Assembly: GCF_000312365.2 (NCBI RefSeq)
Contig: NZ_HG003686.1
Span: 371,366 to 435,365 of the forward strand
Length of the DNA stretch: 64,000 nt
Source of the DNA: Anaerococcus provencensis
Lineage (GTDB): Bacteria > Bacillota > Clostridia > Tissierellales > Peptoniphilaceae
Direction of reading: 5' to 3'
Shown here: piece after piece, positions 25,821 to 34,055 of the stretch
Numbering within the stretch: position 1 is the first letter of the stretch
How the letters are laid out: every line of letters starts with the position of its first letter
Made by a program: the position numbers and the translations under genes
The notes under the pieces: generated by a model
Databases searched by the model: none
Told to the model about the DNA's origin: nothing
The model's input: the letters and a program-made list of their open reading frames with translations, nothing else

Positions 25821-25853
25821 TAAGCCCTCAAAACTTATTTGGGGGACTTTTAT
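25821..25853 (+). terminator. Hairpin between ktrB promoter and start codon
   Basis: CCCTCAAA (25825-25832), short loop, TTTGGGGG (838-845 side) then ACTTTTATT. It could end the upstream gene, but it lies after the ktrB promoter, so it would then also attenuate ktrB. I see no aptamer. Confidence 0.5.
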
Positions 25854-25873
25854 TGTTTAAGAAAGGCGTGTAA

Positions 25874-27223
25874 ATGAAAAATAAGTTTAACGGAAAATTC
25901 TTAGATAGGTTAAGTGAGAGCCCACCCTTGATTTTAACTCTAGGATTTTTTATTCTAATTAGCATTGGTGCTTTGATCTTATCAACCCCTTTTGTAACAA
26001 GGTCAGGCAATCCTACAAATCCAATAGATGCGTTATTTATAGCAGCTAGTGCATCTTGCGTTACTGGCCTTAGCCCAGTAAATACTGCAGAGCACTGGAA
26101 TAGCTTAGGTCAAGTTGTAATAATAATCCTAATACAAATCGGTGGTCTAGGTATAATGACACTTGCTTCTATTATTCCTTTGATACTTAGAAAAAAGATT
26201 GGAATCAAATCTAGGCTCATACTAAAGGAACAACTAAATATAGAGAGTATGGAAGGGGTAATCCGACTTTTTAGATACGTACTAGGTTTTACCCTGGCAG
26301 TAGAAATGCTTGGTGCTCTTTTTCTTTCTATAAGATTTGTACCAACATACGGTCTTGGCAAGGGGATTTGGTTTTCTGTTTTTCACTCCATATCTGCTTT
26401 TTGTAATGCAGGCTTTGACATACTAGGAGATTCCATATACCCACTTAGGGGTGATTACCTAGTTAATATAACTATCATGTGCCTAATTATAATCGGTGGT
26501 TTGGGCTTTATGGTTACAAGTGAAATTTACTATAAGAGACATTTTAAAAATATTTCCACTCATTCTAAATTAGTGTTATTGACAAATGCAGGGCTAATAT
26601 TAGTTGGTGCCTTGGGATTTTTCGTACTTGAATCACTAAAGGGTGGAGTTTTGAACAATGAAAGTATAGGAGATGGGGTATTGATGTCGTTTTTTCAATC
26701 TGTTTCTGCAAGGACAGCAGGATTTTATTCGGCAGATTTATCAAAGATTAAAGATTCTACAGCAATACTATTGATAAGCCTTATGTTTATAGGTGGATCT
26801 CCAGGATCGACAGCTGGCGGTATCAAGACAACTACCTTTGCTGTTTTGCTACTAGCGGTTATATCTGTTATCAAAAATGAAAAAGAACCAGTAGTATTTA
26901 AACGCAGAATCAGCAATGACACAATAAAAAAAGCCTTGTCTATATTTGTCATTTCATTATCTATAGTTATATTTGTAAGTTTTGTGATTGCGGCTATAGA
27001 AGATTTTGCCTTTATAGACATCTTGTATGAAACAGCTTCAGCTTTGGGTACAGTAGGAGCGACTCTTGGCATAACAGATAAGCTCTCGTCGGTATCAAAG
27101 ATTTTGATTACGCTTTGTATGTACTTGGGAAGAATAGGTCCAATGACTATGGCCCTATCATTTGGCTTAAAGTCAGATGTAAGACTGATAAGATATCCAG
27201 AAGGGTTTATAAGCATAGGTTAG
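25874..27223 (+). CDS. ktrB: Potassium channel subunit KtrB (TrkH family)
   Basis: K+-conducting membrane subunit, 449 residues, close to the usual KtrB length. Four pore loops with the selectivity glycine are seen: SASCVTGLSP, SISAFCNAGFD, SVSARTAGFYS and ASALGTVGATL. The following gene supplies the cytoplasmic gating ring. An AAGAAAGG site precedes the ATG. Uptake is driven by the membrane potential and probably sodium, as in other KtrAB systems. Confidence 0.93.
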   Translation: MKNKFNGKFLDRLSESPPLILTLGFFILISIGALILSTPFVTRSGNPTNPIDALFIAASASCVTGLSPVNTAEHWNSLGQVVIIILIQIGGLGIMTLASIIPLILRKKIGIKSRLILKEQLNIESMEGVIRLFRYVLGFTLAVEMLGALFLSIRFVPTYGLGKGIWFSVFHSISAFCNAGFDILGDSIYPLRGDYLVNITIMCLIIIGGLGFMVTSEIYYKRHFKNISTHSKLVLLTNAGLILVGALGFFVLESLKGGVLNNESIGDGVLMSFFQSVSARTAGFYSADLSKIKDSTAILLISLMFIGGSPGSTAGGIKTTTFAVLLLAVISVIKNEKEPVVFKRRISNDTIKKALSIFVISLSIVIFVSFVIAAIEDFAFIDILYETASALGTVGATLGITDKLSSVSKILITLCMYLGRIGPMTMALSFGLKSDVRLIRYPEGFISIG

Positions 27224-27232
27224 GAGGAATTT

Positions 27233-27886
27233 ATGCAAAAAAATATAATTGTTTTAGGCCTTGGCAGATTTGGCTATGCAGTTGCAACTAGACTAGCCAA
27301 AAAAGGAGCCTATGTTACTGCAGTTGATTTGAACTATAAAACAATAGAAAAAATAGCAAGTTTGGTATCAAGCGCTGTTCAAGCCGACATTACAGAAGAG
27401 GTAGCCCTTAGATCACTTGGTATCAATAATTACGATGCAGCAATAATTGCAACTGGGTCAGACCTAGAAGCGTCCATTGAGGCTACACTAATTTGTAAGG
27501 ATAGCGGGATCAACCAAGTCATAGCAAAGGCTTCAAGTGAATCTCATGCCAGAATTTTGGAAAAGATTGGGGCAGACTATATTGTTTTTCCGGAAGCAGA
27601 TACAGCCGAAAGGCTTGCAAGATCTCTTGTAGGACCTAACTTATTAGAAGTAATTGAGTTTTCAGATGAGTTTTCTATTATAGAAGTCAAAGCTCACAAA
27701 TCATGGTTAGGCAAAAACTTGATAGACTTAGACTTTAGGAAAGAATATCAGATGAATGTTGTGGCTTTTGAAAGGGATGGGGTAATGATAATAGACTTTG
27801 ATCCTAGCCTTGAAATCGAAGAAAATGACATCCTAGTTTTAATAGGTACTAGTGAAAACGCTAAAGAACTAGAAAAGAATATTTAA
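27233..27886 (+). CDS. ktrA: Potassium uptake regulator KtrA (RCK domain)
   Basis: A 217-residue RCK protein that gates KtrB. The Rossmann motif VLGLGRFGYAVATRLAKKGA is at the N-terminus, with AVDLN binding the nucleotide ribose, followed by a TrkA_C domain (SIIEVKAHKSWLGKNLIDLD). AGGAGGA precedes the ATG 10 bases after ktrB. KtrA rings bind ATP/ADP, and many bind c-di-AMP through the TrkA_C domain; whether this one does is not visible. Confidence 0.93.
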   Translation: MQKNIIVLGLGRFGYAVATRLAKKGAYVTAVDLNYKTIEKIASLVSSAVQADITEEVALRSLGINNYDAAIIATGSDLEASIEATLICKDSGINQVIAKASSESHARILEKIGADYIVFPEADTAERLARSLVGPNLLEVIEFSDEFSIIEVKAHKSWLGKNLIDLDFRKEYQMNVVAFERDGVMIIDFDPSLEIEENDILVLIGTSENAKELEKNI

Positions 27887-27947
27887 AATCTGTATTGAAT
27901 TTGCTCATGCAAAGAGGAGTTAATTGAAAAGAAATTTCAAGAAAATG

Positions 27948-27976
27948 TTTGCATATTTTTTTATCTGTGCTATAAT
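27948..27976 (+). promoter_or_regulatory. Strong promoter of a possible small RNA
   Basis: TTTGCA (27948-27953), 17-bp spacer and an extended -10, TGC-TATAAT (-10 at 27971-27976). No start codon with a ribosome site follows before the terminator at 28068. Confidence 0.6.
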
Positions 27977-27982
27977 ATAGTT

Positions 27983-28095
27983 AGCTATTAAATAGCTAGG
28001 TTTTTCATTATTAATTCCTTATAGTTTTCCCTTAGAAAACTAGGACTAACTTATTCTTTTCTAAATGAAAAAGAGCTAGACACCTAGCTCTTTTT
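27983..28095 (+). ncRNA. Candidate structured small RNA
   Basis: From the predicted start near 27983 to the terminator the ~113-base transcript can fold into a closed shape: AGTTAG (979-984) pairs with CTAACT (28046-28051), enclosing a hairpin CTATTaAATAG and a hairpin AGTTTTC-CCTTA-GAAAACT. It ends in the AAAAAGAGCTAG/CTAGCTCTTTTT terminator. There is no credible ORF. It matches no RNA family I recognise, so function is unknown. Confidence 0.45.
28068..28095. terminator. Bidirectional terminator
   Basis: AAAAAGAGCTAG (28068-28079) and CTAGCTCTTTTT (28084-28095) form a perfect 12-bp inverted repeat with A and T tails on both sides. It ends the candidate small RNA on the plus strand and DUF2207 copy 2 on the minus strand. 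Confidence 0.9.
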
Positions 28096-28106
28096 CTGTG
28101 TTTATT

Positions 28107-29879
28107 TTATCTACTACCTCCGCCAGAACCTCCAGATCCTCCTCCGAAGCTTCCGCCACCACCGCCAAAGGATGATGATCCACCAAAGCCACCTGACTCA
28201 AAGCTTGAGAGGTTGCTTGATGCGGCTGAACTAATTCCAGATGAGTATGAAGTAATATTTGATATCATATAGAAGTCAAAGGCACTCATATTTTCATATT
28301 CTGGGTATATTTCAGTAAAGTTACTGTAAACTTTTTTACTTATGCCATAAATAGCTGCATAAATCATAAAGCCATCCCAAAGTTTGACTTCGTTTATATC
28401 TCTTTCTTCGATTAGAGAATAGTCCTCTAGGTAGTTCTTAAATTTAATAAAGTTTTCGTATAGGTCGATACCAGTATCTGTGATAGTAATTTTGTTGTTG
28501 AATTTGCTTGATAAAGCTTTCTTTTTCTTGTTATTTATTAAATATCCACGGTCTACCAGTTGGTCTAGGGAATTTTCGCTAAAACTTTCGAAATAATCTT
28601 CCATAAAACTTTCGTTTTTCTTGATAAATTTCTCTATGTGTTTTTGTTTGATCTTCCCGTCATCTGTGTATTCTTCACTTCTTTGTAGGACATCAAAGAA
28701 TTTACTTTCCACTTGGCTCATATTAGTAGGCTCATGATTTATGGTAATATATGAGGATTTTGTATCAAAAAACAAGACTTTTTCTTCCTCTTCACCAAAG
28801 CTTATAGCATCCCCATAAACCCACTTTAATAAAAATGCAGTCATGTAATTTTCGAAGTTTATATTTAGACCGTTGGCGTTTTGGCTTATAAGGTAAGTAT
28901 CTTCTATAGGTCCGTCATAAGGTATATCCCTGTAGTATTGGTCTTTGAACTTATTTGCTTTTTTTAGAACTTTTTTGTTTATTATCTTGTAATCACTAGA
29001 TCCCTTTAAGGATTTAAAAGCTAGGCCAAAAAATATAAATCCAATAATAGGTCCTATTAAAGATAAGGCTCCACTTAAGAAAAATAGGAAAGGATTAAAG
29101 GGTGTCGATTCGCCATATTCATAATCCTCATCATAATCACCAGCATCATCTGCGCTTCCATAATCAGATCCTTCTTGGGCCATATCTGCATAAAAATCAA
29201 AATCTTTGTCTATATTGTAGGAAGTATCAAAAGTTCCCTTAGGCAAGCGAAGCATAACTTGGCCATATTGGACATCTCCATCACTTTTTGCAACAATCTC
29301 ACCATCTACATTGTGGACATCTCCCTCAAAACCAAAGCCCCACATCAAAACTTCATCATCAAAGCTATTAGGTCCTTTGATAGTAATGGAAATCTTATCT
29401 GGTAGGGGGTCTAAGTTTTCTTTTATAAATCTAAAATAGACCATATCGTAGTCGTTAAGGCCTACTACAAGGGGGTCGATATCGTAGGAAAGATGGTAGG
29501 TATTTTCGCCAAAGTTTGTGATTCCCCAGCAAAGTTCAACCCTATCTCCATCTTCTACCATGCCATACTTGTAGGCCTTATCGTCAAAGCTAGCGTCGAT
29601 ATTCCAAGGACTTACTTCTTGCCATGAACCATCGTCGCTTTCTACTTTGAAGTTTCTGATTTTTATATCTCCTAAATCAGATATTACCTTGTATTTTTCT
29701 GTCGCATCATCATTTTCCTCATTAGTCTGCCAAGTTTCTTTCACATGGCCTATACCATTTTGATCGATCTCAACGTTGATATCTATACTATGAAGCTCAT
29801 TAGCATGGGCAATATGAGGAAAGAATAATATTAGAGCAAGGATAAAAATCCTTGCTAGGTTTTTTCTAAGTTTTTTCAT
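28107..29879 (-). CDS. DUF2207 membrane protein with Gly-rich tail (copy 2)
   Basis: A 590-residue paralogue of the protein at 23477. Signal peptide (FILALILFFPHIAHA), extracellular DUF2207 domain (HVKETWQTNEENDDATEKYK; LSYDIDPLVVGLNDYDMVYF), membrane segments at about 265-295, then a cytoplasmic region with QYYRDIPYDGPIEDTYLISQ. The tail ends in repeated GGSGGGS-like sequence. It is 23 bases downstream of lemA on the same strand; DUF2207 and LemA are often neighbours, which suggests a shared envelope role. Confidence 0.9.
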   Translation of the reverse strand: MKKLRKNLARIFILALILFFPHIAHANELHSIDINVEIDQNGIGHVKETWQTNEENDDATEKYKVISDLGDIKIRNFKVESDDGSWQEVSPWNIDASFDDKAYKYGMVEDGDRVELCWGITNFGENTYHLSYDIDPLVVGLNDYDMVYFRFIKENLDPLPDKISITIKGPNSFDDEVLMWGFGFEGDVHNVDGEIVAKSDGDVQYGQVMLRLPKGTFDTSYNIDKDFDFYADMAQEGSDYGSADDAGDYDEDYEYGESTPFNPFLFFLSGALSLIGPIIGFIFFGLAFKSLKGSSDYKIINKKVLKKANKFKDQYYRDIPYDGPIEDTYLISQNANGLNINFENYMTAFLLKWVYGDAISFGEEEEKVLFFDTKSSYITINHEPTNMSQVESKFFDVLQRSEEYTDDGKIKQKHIEKFIKKNESFMEDYFESFSENSLDQLVDRGYLINNKKKKALSSKFNNKITITDTGIDLYENFIKFKNYLEDYSLIEERDINEVKLWDGFMIYAAIYGISKKVYSNFTEIYPEYENMSAFDFYMISNITSYSSGISSAASSNLSSFESGGFGGSSSFGGGGGSFGGGSGGSGGGSR

Positions 29880-29902
29880 TATTAGCCTCCTAAAGGGACT
29901 AA

Positions 29903-30454
29903 TTATTTATTCCAACGTGGAACTTGGTTAGTTTCGGCCTCATTTTCAAAATATGTTTTTTCGCTATAGCCAAACATTCCTGCAAAAATATTTTGTGGGA
30001 AGCTTTTGATATATCTGTTGAATTTTGTAACTGTGTCGTTATAAATCATACGAGAATGGCGTACATTGTCTTCGTATTTATTTATGGAATCCATAGTAGA
30101 CCTATAAACTTCACTTGCCTTTAATTCTGGATAATTTTCTGCTACAGCATAAACCTTTGTAAGGGCGTTTTTGAATTCTGATTCTTCACGTGCTACATCA
30201 GCTGGATTAGAATCTTTATTCACTCCTGTTCTGTTTTTAGTTACTTTATCTAGAGTTTCACTCTCATATTTTGCATAATCTTTTGTCGCATCTATAAGAT
30301 TATTTAGGGCGTCCCACCTAGATTGAAGTTGGGCTGCTATCTGGCTCATGGCATTTGCTACCATTTCATTATGTTTAACTAGTGAATTATAAATACCAAC
30401 TACAATAAGAGCTAGTAATATAACAATTATTAAAATAATCCATCCTGCGTTCAT
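29903..30454 (-). CDS. lemA: LemA family protein
   Basis: A 183-residue protein with one N-terminal membrane anchor (WIILIIVILLALIVVGIY) and a helical LemA domain: NSLVKHNEMVANAMSQIAAQ, SRWDALNNLIDATKDYAKYE, and the end ENYPELKASEVY..FNRYIKSFPQNIFA. AGGAGG precedes the ATG. It starts the two-gene unit with DUF2207 copy 2 and is divergent from a YugP-type metalloprotease gene. Confidence 0.95.
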   Translation of the reverse strand: MNAGWIILIIVILLALIVVGIYNSLVKHNEMVANAMSQIAAQLQSRWDALNNLIDATKDYAKYESETLDKVTKNRTGVNKDSNPADVAREESEFKNALTKVYAVAENYPELKASEVYRSTMDSINKYEDNVRHSRMIYNDTVTKFNRYIKSFPQNIFAGMFGYSEKTYFENEAETNQVPRWNK

Positions 30455-30582
30455 AATTTTCCTCCTAAGTATATTTATTTGATTAATACCCTATATTTTA
30501 TAGTAAAACTAAATTAAATTGTAAAATTGGTGTAAAATATTAGAAAGATTAATTTTATATTTAAATTATTAAAAATAAAGGG

Positions 30583-30588
30583 TATAAT
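30583..30588 (+). promoter_or_regulatory. Probable -10 box upstream of yugP-like gene
   Basis: TATAAT at 30583-30588, 27 bases before the ATG with AAGGAGGT between. The -35 region is A+T-rich without a clear match. Confidence 0.35.
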
Positions 30589-30614
30589 TTATATTAAAGT
30601 TAAGGAGGTACTTT

Positions 30615-31309
30615 ATGCCTTATTATTATGGATTTGATAGAACATATATTTTAGTACTTATTGGCATAGTTATAAGTATGCTAGCTCAGGCAAATGTACA
30701 AAAGGCTTTTGCCAAATATTCAAAGATAAAAACAAAAAACAAATTACAGGCAGACAAGCTGCAGATTATATCATAGATACTCGTGGTTATAATGACATAA
30801 AAATCAAACAAATAAATAATGCCATGGGTGATTATTTTAACCCTGCGACCAAGGAAGTTGCACTATCCCCAGAATCTATGAAAGATACTTCTATAGCATC
30901 AGTTGCTGTTGCTGCCCACGAATTGGGCCACGTCATCCAATACAAGGAAGGCTATATGCCTTTGCAAATAAAGTCCTGGTTGGTCCCAGCAGTTAACTTT
31001 GGATCCAAGCTAAGCTTTCCAGTGATTTTTTTGGGAATGATTTTGTCAAAACAAAATCTACTAAATATAGGATTAGTACTATTTGCACTGACTCTAGTTT
31101 TTCAAATAGTGACACTTCCAGTGGAATTTAATGCGAGTGCTAGGGCCCTACAAGTCCTAGAAGAATCTGGCATGCTAATTGGTGAAGAAAACGCCCACGC
31201 AAAAGCCATGCTAAAGGCTGCAGCCTACACCTATGTTGCTGCCACACTTACAACAGCCCTACAATTTTTAAGATTGTTCCTACTTTTTGGCAATAGAAAT
31301 AGAGACTAG
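30615..31309 (+). pseudogene. YugP-type zinc metallopeptidase, frameshifted
   Basis: A strong AAGGAGGT site and ATG 30615 open a frame (MPYYYGFDRTYILVLIGIVI..) that matches the N-terminal membrane segment of YugP proteins and runs to KYSKIKTKNK, then into a stop near 30776. The family sequence continues in the -1 frame as QITGRQAADYIIDTRGYNDI, through the zinc motif AAHELGHVIQY, to the stop at 31309. The break falls in an A-rich stretch at about 30735-30745 that contains A-AAA-AAC in the right register for -1 slippage. It is either a one-base deletion, an assembly error or a real frameshift signal. All later motifs are intact. Confidence 0.75.
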
Positions 31310-31315
31310 ATACAC

Positions 31316-31341
31316 GACCTACCCTAGGGGTAGGTTTTTAT
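31316..31341 (+). terminator. Intrinsic terminator after yugP-like gene
   Basis: ACCTACCC (31317-31324) and GGGTAGGT (31328-31335) with a short loop, then TTTTTATTT. Confidence 0.9.
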
Positions 31342-31384
31342 TTGTTTTAATAAAGTAAAATTTATACAAAAGAATTGATAATTA

Positions 31385-31413
31385 TTGACAAAAGAAATTC
31401 ATAGCTATATAAT
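31385..31413 (+). promoter_or_regulatory. Consensus sigma-A promoter of the transporter/M20 operon
   Basis: TTGACA (31385-31390), 17-bp spacer, TATAAT (31408-31413): a perfect match to the consensus, 51 bases before the start codon. Confidence 0.85.
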
Positions 31414-31463
31414 ACCCTTATATTATTTTGCTTTACCCATTAAAAGCACGAAAGGAGTATTAT

Positions 31464-32675
31464 ATGCAAGCTCTATTGGCATTATTATTTATTTTTATAG
31501 TTTATACGATTGGCGATATAGTAGCTGCAGCTACAAAAAGTATAGTTCCATCACTTTTTGTGTGCTCAGTTATATTTTTGGCCGGATTTTGGCTGGGAAT
31601 CCCAGAGACGCTCTTTAAAGATTCTTTATTATACGACACAGGGGCCATAGCTATTACAAGCCTTTTGGTACATATGGGATCTATGCTAAACACCAAACAA
31701 CTGGCAAATCAATGGAAGACAGTCTTGATTTCCTTTGGAGGAATAGTTGGCATTGTTATTTTGCTTTTTTCTATTGGAAGCCCTATAGTAGGTAGGGAAA
31801 CTGCTATAGTTGCAGCACCTCCTATATCAGGTGGGGTTATAGCTGGCCTACAAATGTCGGAATCAGCTGAAGCTATTGGCAGAAGTGATTTGAAATTGAT
31901 GGCAACTTTACTGGTTGTGCTCCAAGGCTTTATCGGCTATCCACTTTGCTCTTTTTGCCTTAGAAAAGAGGCCAATAGTATATTGGAACTAAAAAAGACC
32001 GGCCATGTCTTTGATGAAGATAAGGAAGTGGAAGAAAAGAGTAAAAAGTCATTTTTCCATTTGCCGGAGAAATATGTCACAGCAAATTATTATTTGGCAA
32101 AAACAATATTAATAGCCTTTGTTGCGACTATTCTTTCAGATTCCTTTAAGGGAATTGACACGGGAGTCTTTATTTTAAATGCACTTGTAAGGGTGGACAA
32201 AAATGTAATGGCACTTTTGTTTGGAATTATCTTTGCTGAAATTGGATTTTTGGAAAGAGAGCCACTTAACAAAGGAAATTCATTTGGATTTTTGATGGGC
32301 GCCCTCATGTCAGTTATCTACGGTGGCCTTGCTGGTGCTAGCCCACAAGATGTCTTTGAAATATTAGTCCCTATAGCTGTTTGTTTGATCATAGGAACTA
32401 TAGGCATAGGCATCATGTCCATAATTGTCGGCAAAATCCTAAAAATCAGACCTTGGATGGCCTTTGGAATTGGCCTATCAGCCCTTTTTGGCTTTCCAGG
32501 AACCTATATAGTTTCCCAGGAAGTTGCAAAGGGAGTTAGTGATAACGAAGAAGATAGAGAGTTGATATTATCGCAAATTTTGCCTAAAATGTTAGTAGCA
32601 GGATTTGTTACAGTATCCATTGGTTCTGTTGTATTAGCAGGAATCCTAGCACCAATGCTTAGCCCTGCTATATAA
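31464..32675 (+). CDS. Predicted membrane transporter next to an M20 amidohydrolase
   Basis: A 403-residue protein with about ten hydrophobic segments in two halves split by a charged loop (residues ~175-205). I start at ATG 31464 after AAAGGAG. Blocks such as LLVHMGSMLNTKQLANQWK, AAPPISGGVIAGLQMSESA and GFPGTYIVSQEVAKG suggest a secondary carrier with two inverted repeats, but I cannot name the family. It shares a consensus promoter with the M20 peptidase 21 bases downstream, so it may import the N-acyl amino acid or peptide that enzyme cleaves. Confidence 0.75.
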   Translation: MQALLALLFIFIVYTIGDIVAAATKSIVPSLFVCSVIFLAGFWLGIPETLFKDSLLYDTGAIAITSLLVHMGSMLNTKQLANQWKTVLISFGGIVGIVILLFSIGSPIVGRETAIVAAPPISGGVIAGLQMSESAEAIGRSDLKLMATLLVVLQGFIGYPLCSFCLRKEANSILELKKTGHVFDEDKEVEEKSKKSFFHLPEKYVTANYYLAKTILIAFVATILSDSFKGIDTGVFILNALVRVDKNVMALLFGIIFAEIGFLEREPLNKGNSFGFLMGALMSVIYGGLAGASPQDVFEILVPIAVCLIIGTIGIGIMSIIVGKILKIRPWMAFGIGLSALFGFPGTYIVSQEVAKGVSDNEEDRELILSQILPKMLVAGFVTVSIGSVVLAGILAPMLSPAI

Positions 32676-32696
32676 GATAAATTATAAGGAGATAAA

Positions 32697-33878
32697 ATGA
32701 ACATAAAAGAATTAGTTAGTAAAAATGAAGCTTACATTGTAGAAATGAGAAGATATTTCCATATGCACCCTGAGCTTTCTTTTGAGGAATTTGAAACTAC
32801 AAAAAGGATAGCAGAAGAGCTTGATAAAATGGGAATCCCTTATGAAATACCAGAAGAAGAACCAAGAACTGGTGTAATTGGCCGGATAGAAGGCGGCAAG
32901 CCAGGCAAAACTGTTGCCCTAAGAGCAGACATAGATGCCCTAAATGTTAGCGAGAAAAATGATGTGGAATACAAGTCACAAAACGAGGGCAAGATGCACG
33001 CATGTGGCCACGATTCTCACATGGCAATGCTTCTTGGCGCTGCAAAGATTCTAAACGAAGTTAAAGATGAGCTTTGTGGCAAGGTATATTTGATATTCCA
33101 ACCAGCTGAAGAAGTTGGTCTAGGTGCCAAATATATGATAAGACAAGGAAATTGGTATGAAGAAACTGACAATATCTACGGATCTCACATCTGGTCAGGT
33201 CTAGAGACAGGAAAGATTTCTGTAGAAGCTGGTGATAGGATGGCAGCTGCTGATAGATTTACCATTACTATAAAGGGAAAATCTGGCCACGGTTCCTTGC
33301 CAAATGAAACTGTAGATGCGGTAGTAGTAGGAGCTGCAGTTATTCAAAACCTACAACAATTAGTAGCGAGAAACTACTCTCCACTTGATTCAGTGACAGT
33401 AACTGTGGGATCTTTCCATAGTGGCAATAGATTTAATATCATAGCAGGCGAAGCTACTATGGAAGGAACCAATAGATATTTCTCAAGAGAAATTGGCGCT
33501 AAAATAGAAGATGATATGAGAAGGGTTATAAAGGGAGTGTGTGATGCTTATGGGGCAACATACGAGCTTGATTACCAATATATCCTAGGACCAACAATCA
33601 ACGATGAAGCTTCTTCAATTATAGCTACAAATGCAATCGAAAAATTTGCTGGTAAAGACATACTTAAAAATATGCAAAAGACAACTGGAGGAGAAGACTT
33701 CTCTTACTATCTTGAAAATAAACCAGGTTGTTTTGGCTTTGTAGGATCTAGAAATCCTGACCTAGGCACAGACTACCCACATCATAATGAAAGATTCAAT
33801 ATCGACGAATCTGCCCTTGCAAATGGTGCAGGAACATATGCCCAATATGCTATTGACTTTTTAAATAGTGACAACTAA
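32697..33878 (+). CDS. M20-family metallo-amidohydrolase
   Basis: A 393-residue zinc enzyme related to hippurate hydrolase, N-acyl-amino-acid and N-acetyl-diaminopimelate deacetylases. Motifs: MRRYFHMHPELSFEEFETT, LRADIDAL, HACGHDSHMAMLLGAAKIL, QPAEEVGLGAK, a dimerisation domain starting GKSGHGSLPNE, TTGGEDFSYY and the final PHHNERFNIDE. AAGGAGAT precedes the ATG. The substrate is not fixed by sequence; a cytoplasmic acyl-amino acid or short peptide is likely given the carrier in the same operon. Confidence 0.9.
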   Translation: MNIKELVSKNEAYIVEMRRYFHMHPELSFEEFETTKRIAEELDKMGIPYEIPEEEPRTGVIGRIEGGKPGKTVALRADIDALNVSEKNDVEYKSQNEGKMHACGHDSHMAMLLGAAKILNEVKDELCGKVYLIFQPAEEVGLGAKYMIRQGNWYEETDNIYGSHIWSGLETGKISVEAGDRMAAADRFTITIKGKSGHGSLPNETVDAVVVGAAVIQNLQQLVARNYSPLDSVTVTVGSFHSGNRFNIIAGEATMEGTNRYFSREIGAKIEDDMRRVIKGVCDAYGATYELDYQYILGPTINDEASSIIATNAIEKFAGKDILKNMQKTTGGEDFSYYLENKPGCFGFVGSRNPDLGTDYPHHNERFNIDESALANGAGTYAQYAIDFLNSDN

Positions 33879-33892
33879 AGAATAATTTGTAA

Positions 33893-33924
33893 AAACTGGC
33901 TCTTTTATAGGGTCAGTTTTTTGG
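33893..33924 (+). terminator. Intrinsic terminator after M20 gene
   Basis: AAACTG-GCTCT pairs with AGGGT-CAGTTT (one G-U pair) and is followed by T residues. Confidence 0.75.
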
Positions 33925-33982
33925 TTTTAAGCTTAATATAGGGTAAGTATATCTTAACAGGATTGGTATATTTGACCAGTTA

Positions 33983-34012
33983 TTGCAAGCATTTTACTTT
34001 GTTTGATAAAAT
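33983..34012 (+). promoter_or_regulatory. Possible promoter of the Ugp-like operon
   Basis: TTGCAA (33983-33988), 18-bp spacer, TAAAAT (34007-34012), 44 bases before the ATG of the ATPase gene. Confidence 0.4.
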
Positions 34013-34055
34013 AGAATATAGTAAAGAAAAATAAAGGAAATTAGCAGAGGAAATT

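Noticed and set aside
25732-25873. c-di-AMP (ydaO) riboswitch before ktrB
   Set aside because: The conserved blocks of that aptamer are not visible and the predicted leader is only about 55 bases.
27924-27979. TTG-started 18-codon ORF with AGGAG, overlapping the promoter at 27948-27976
   Set aside because: It would end inside the -10 region of a better supported promoter; the match of a short purine run with TTG is easily chance.
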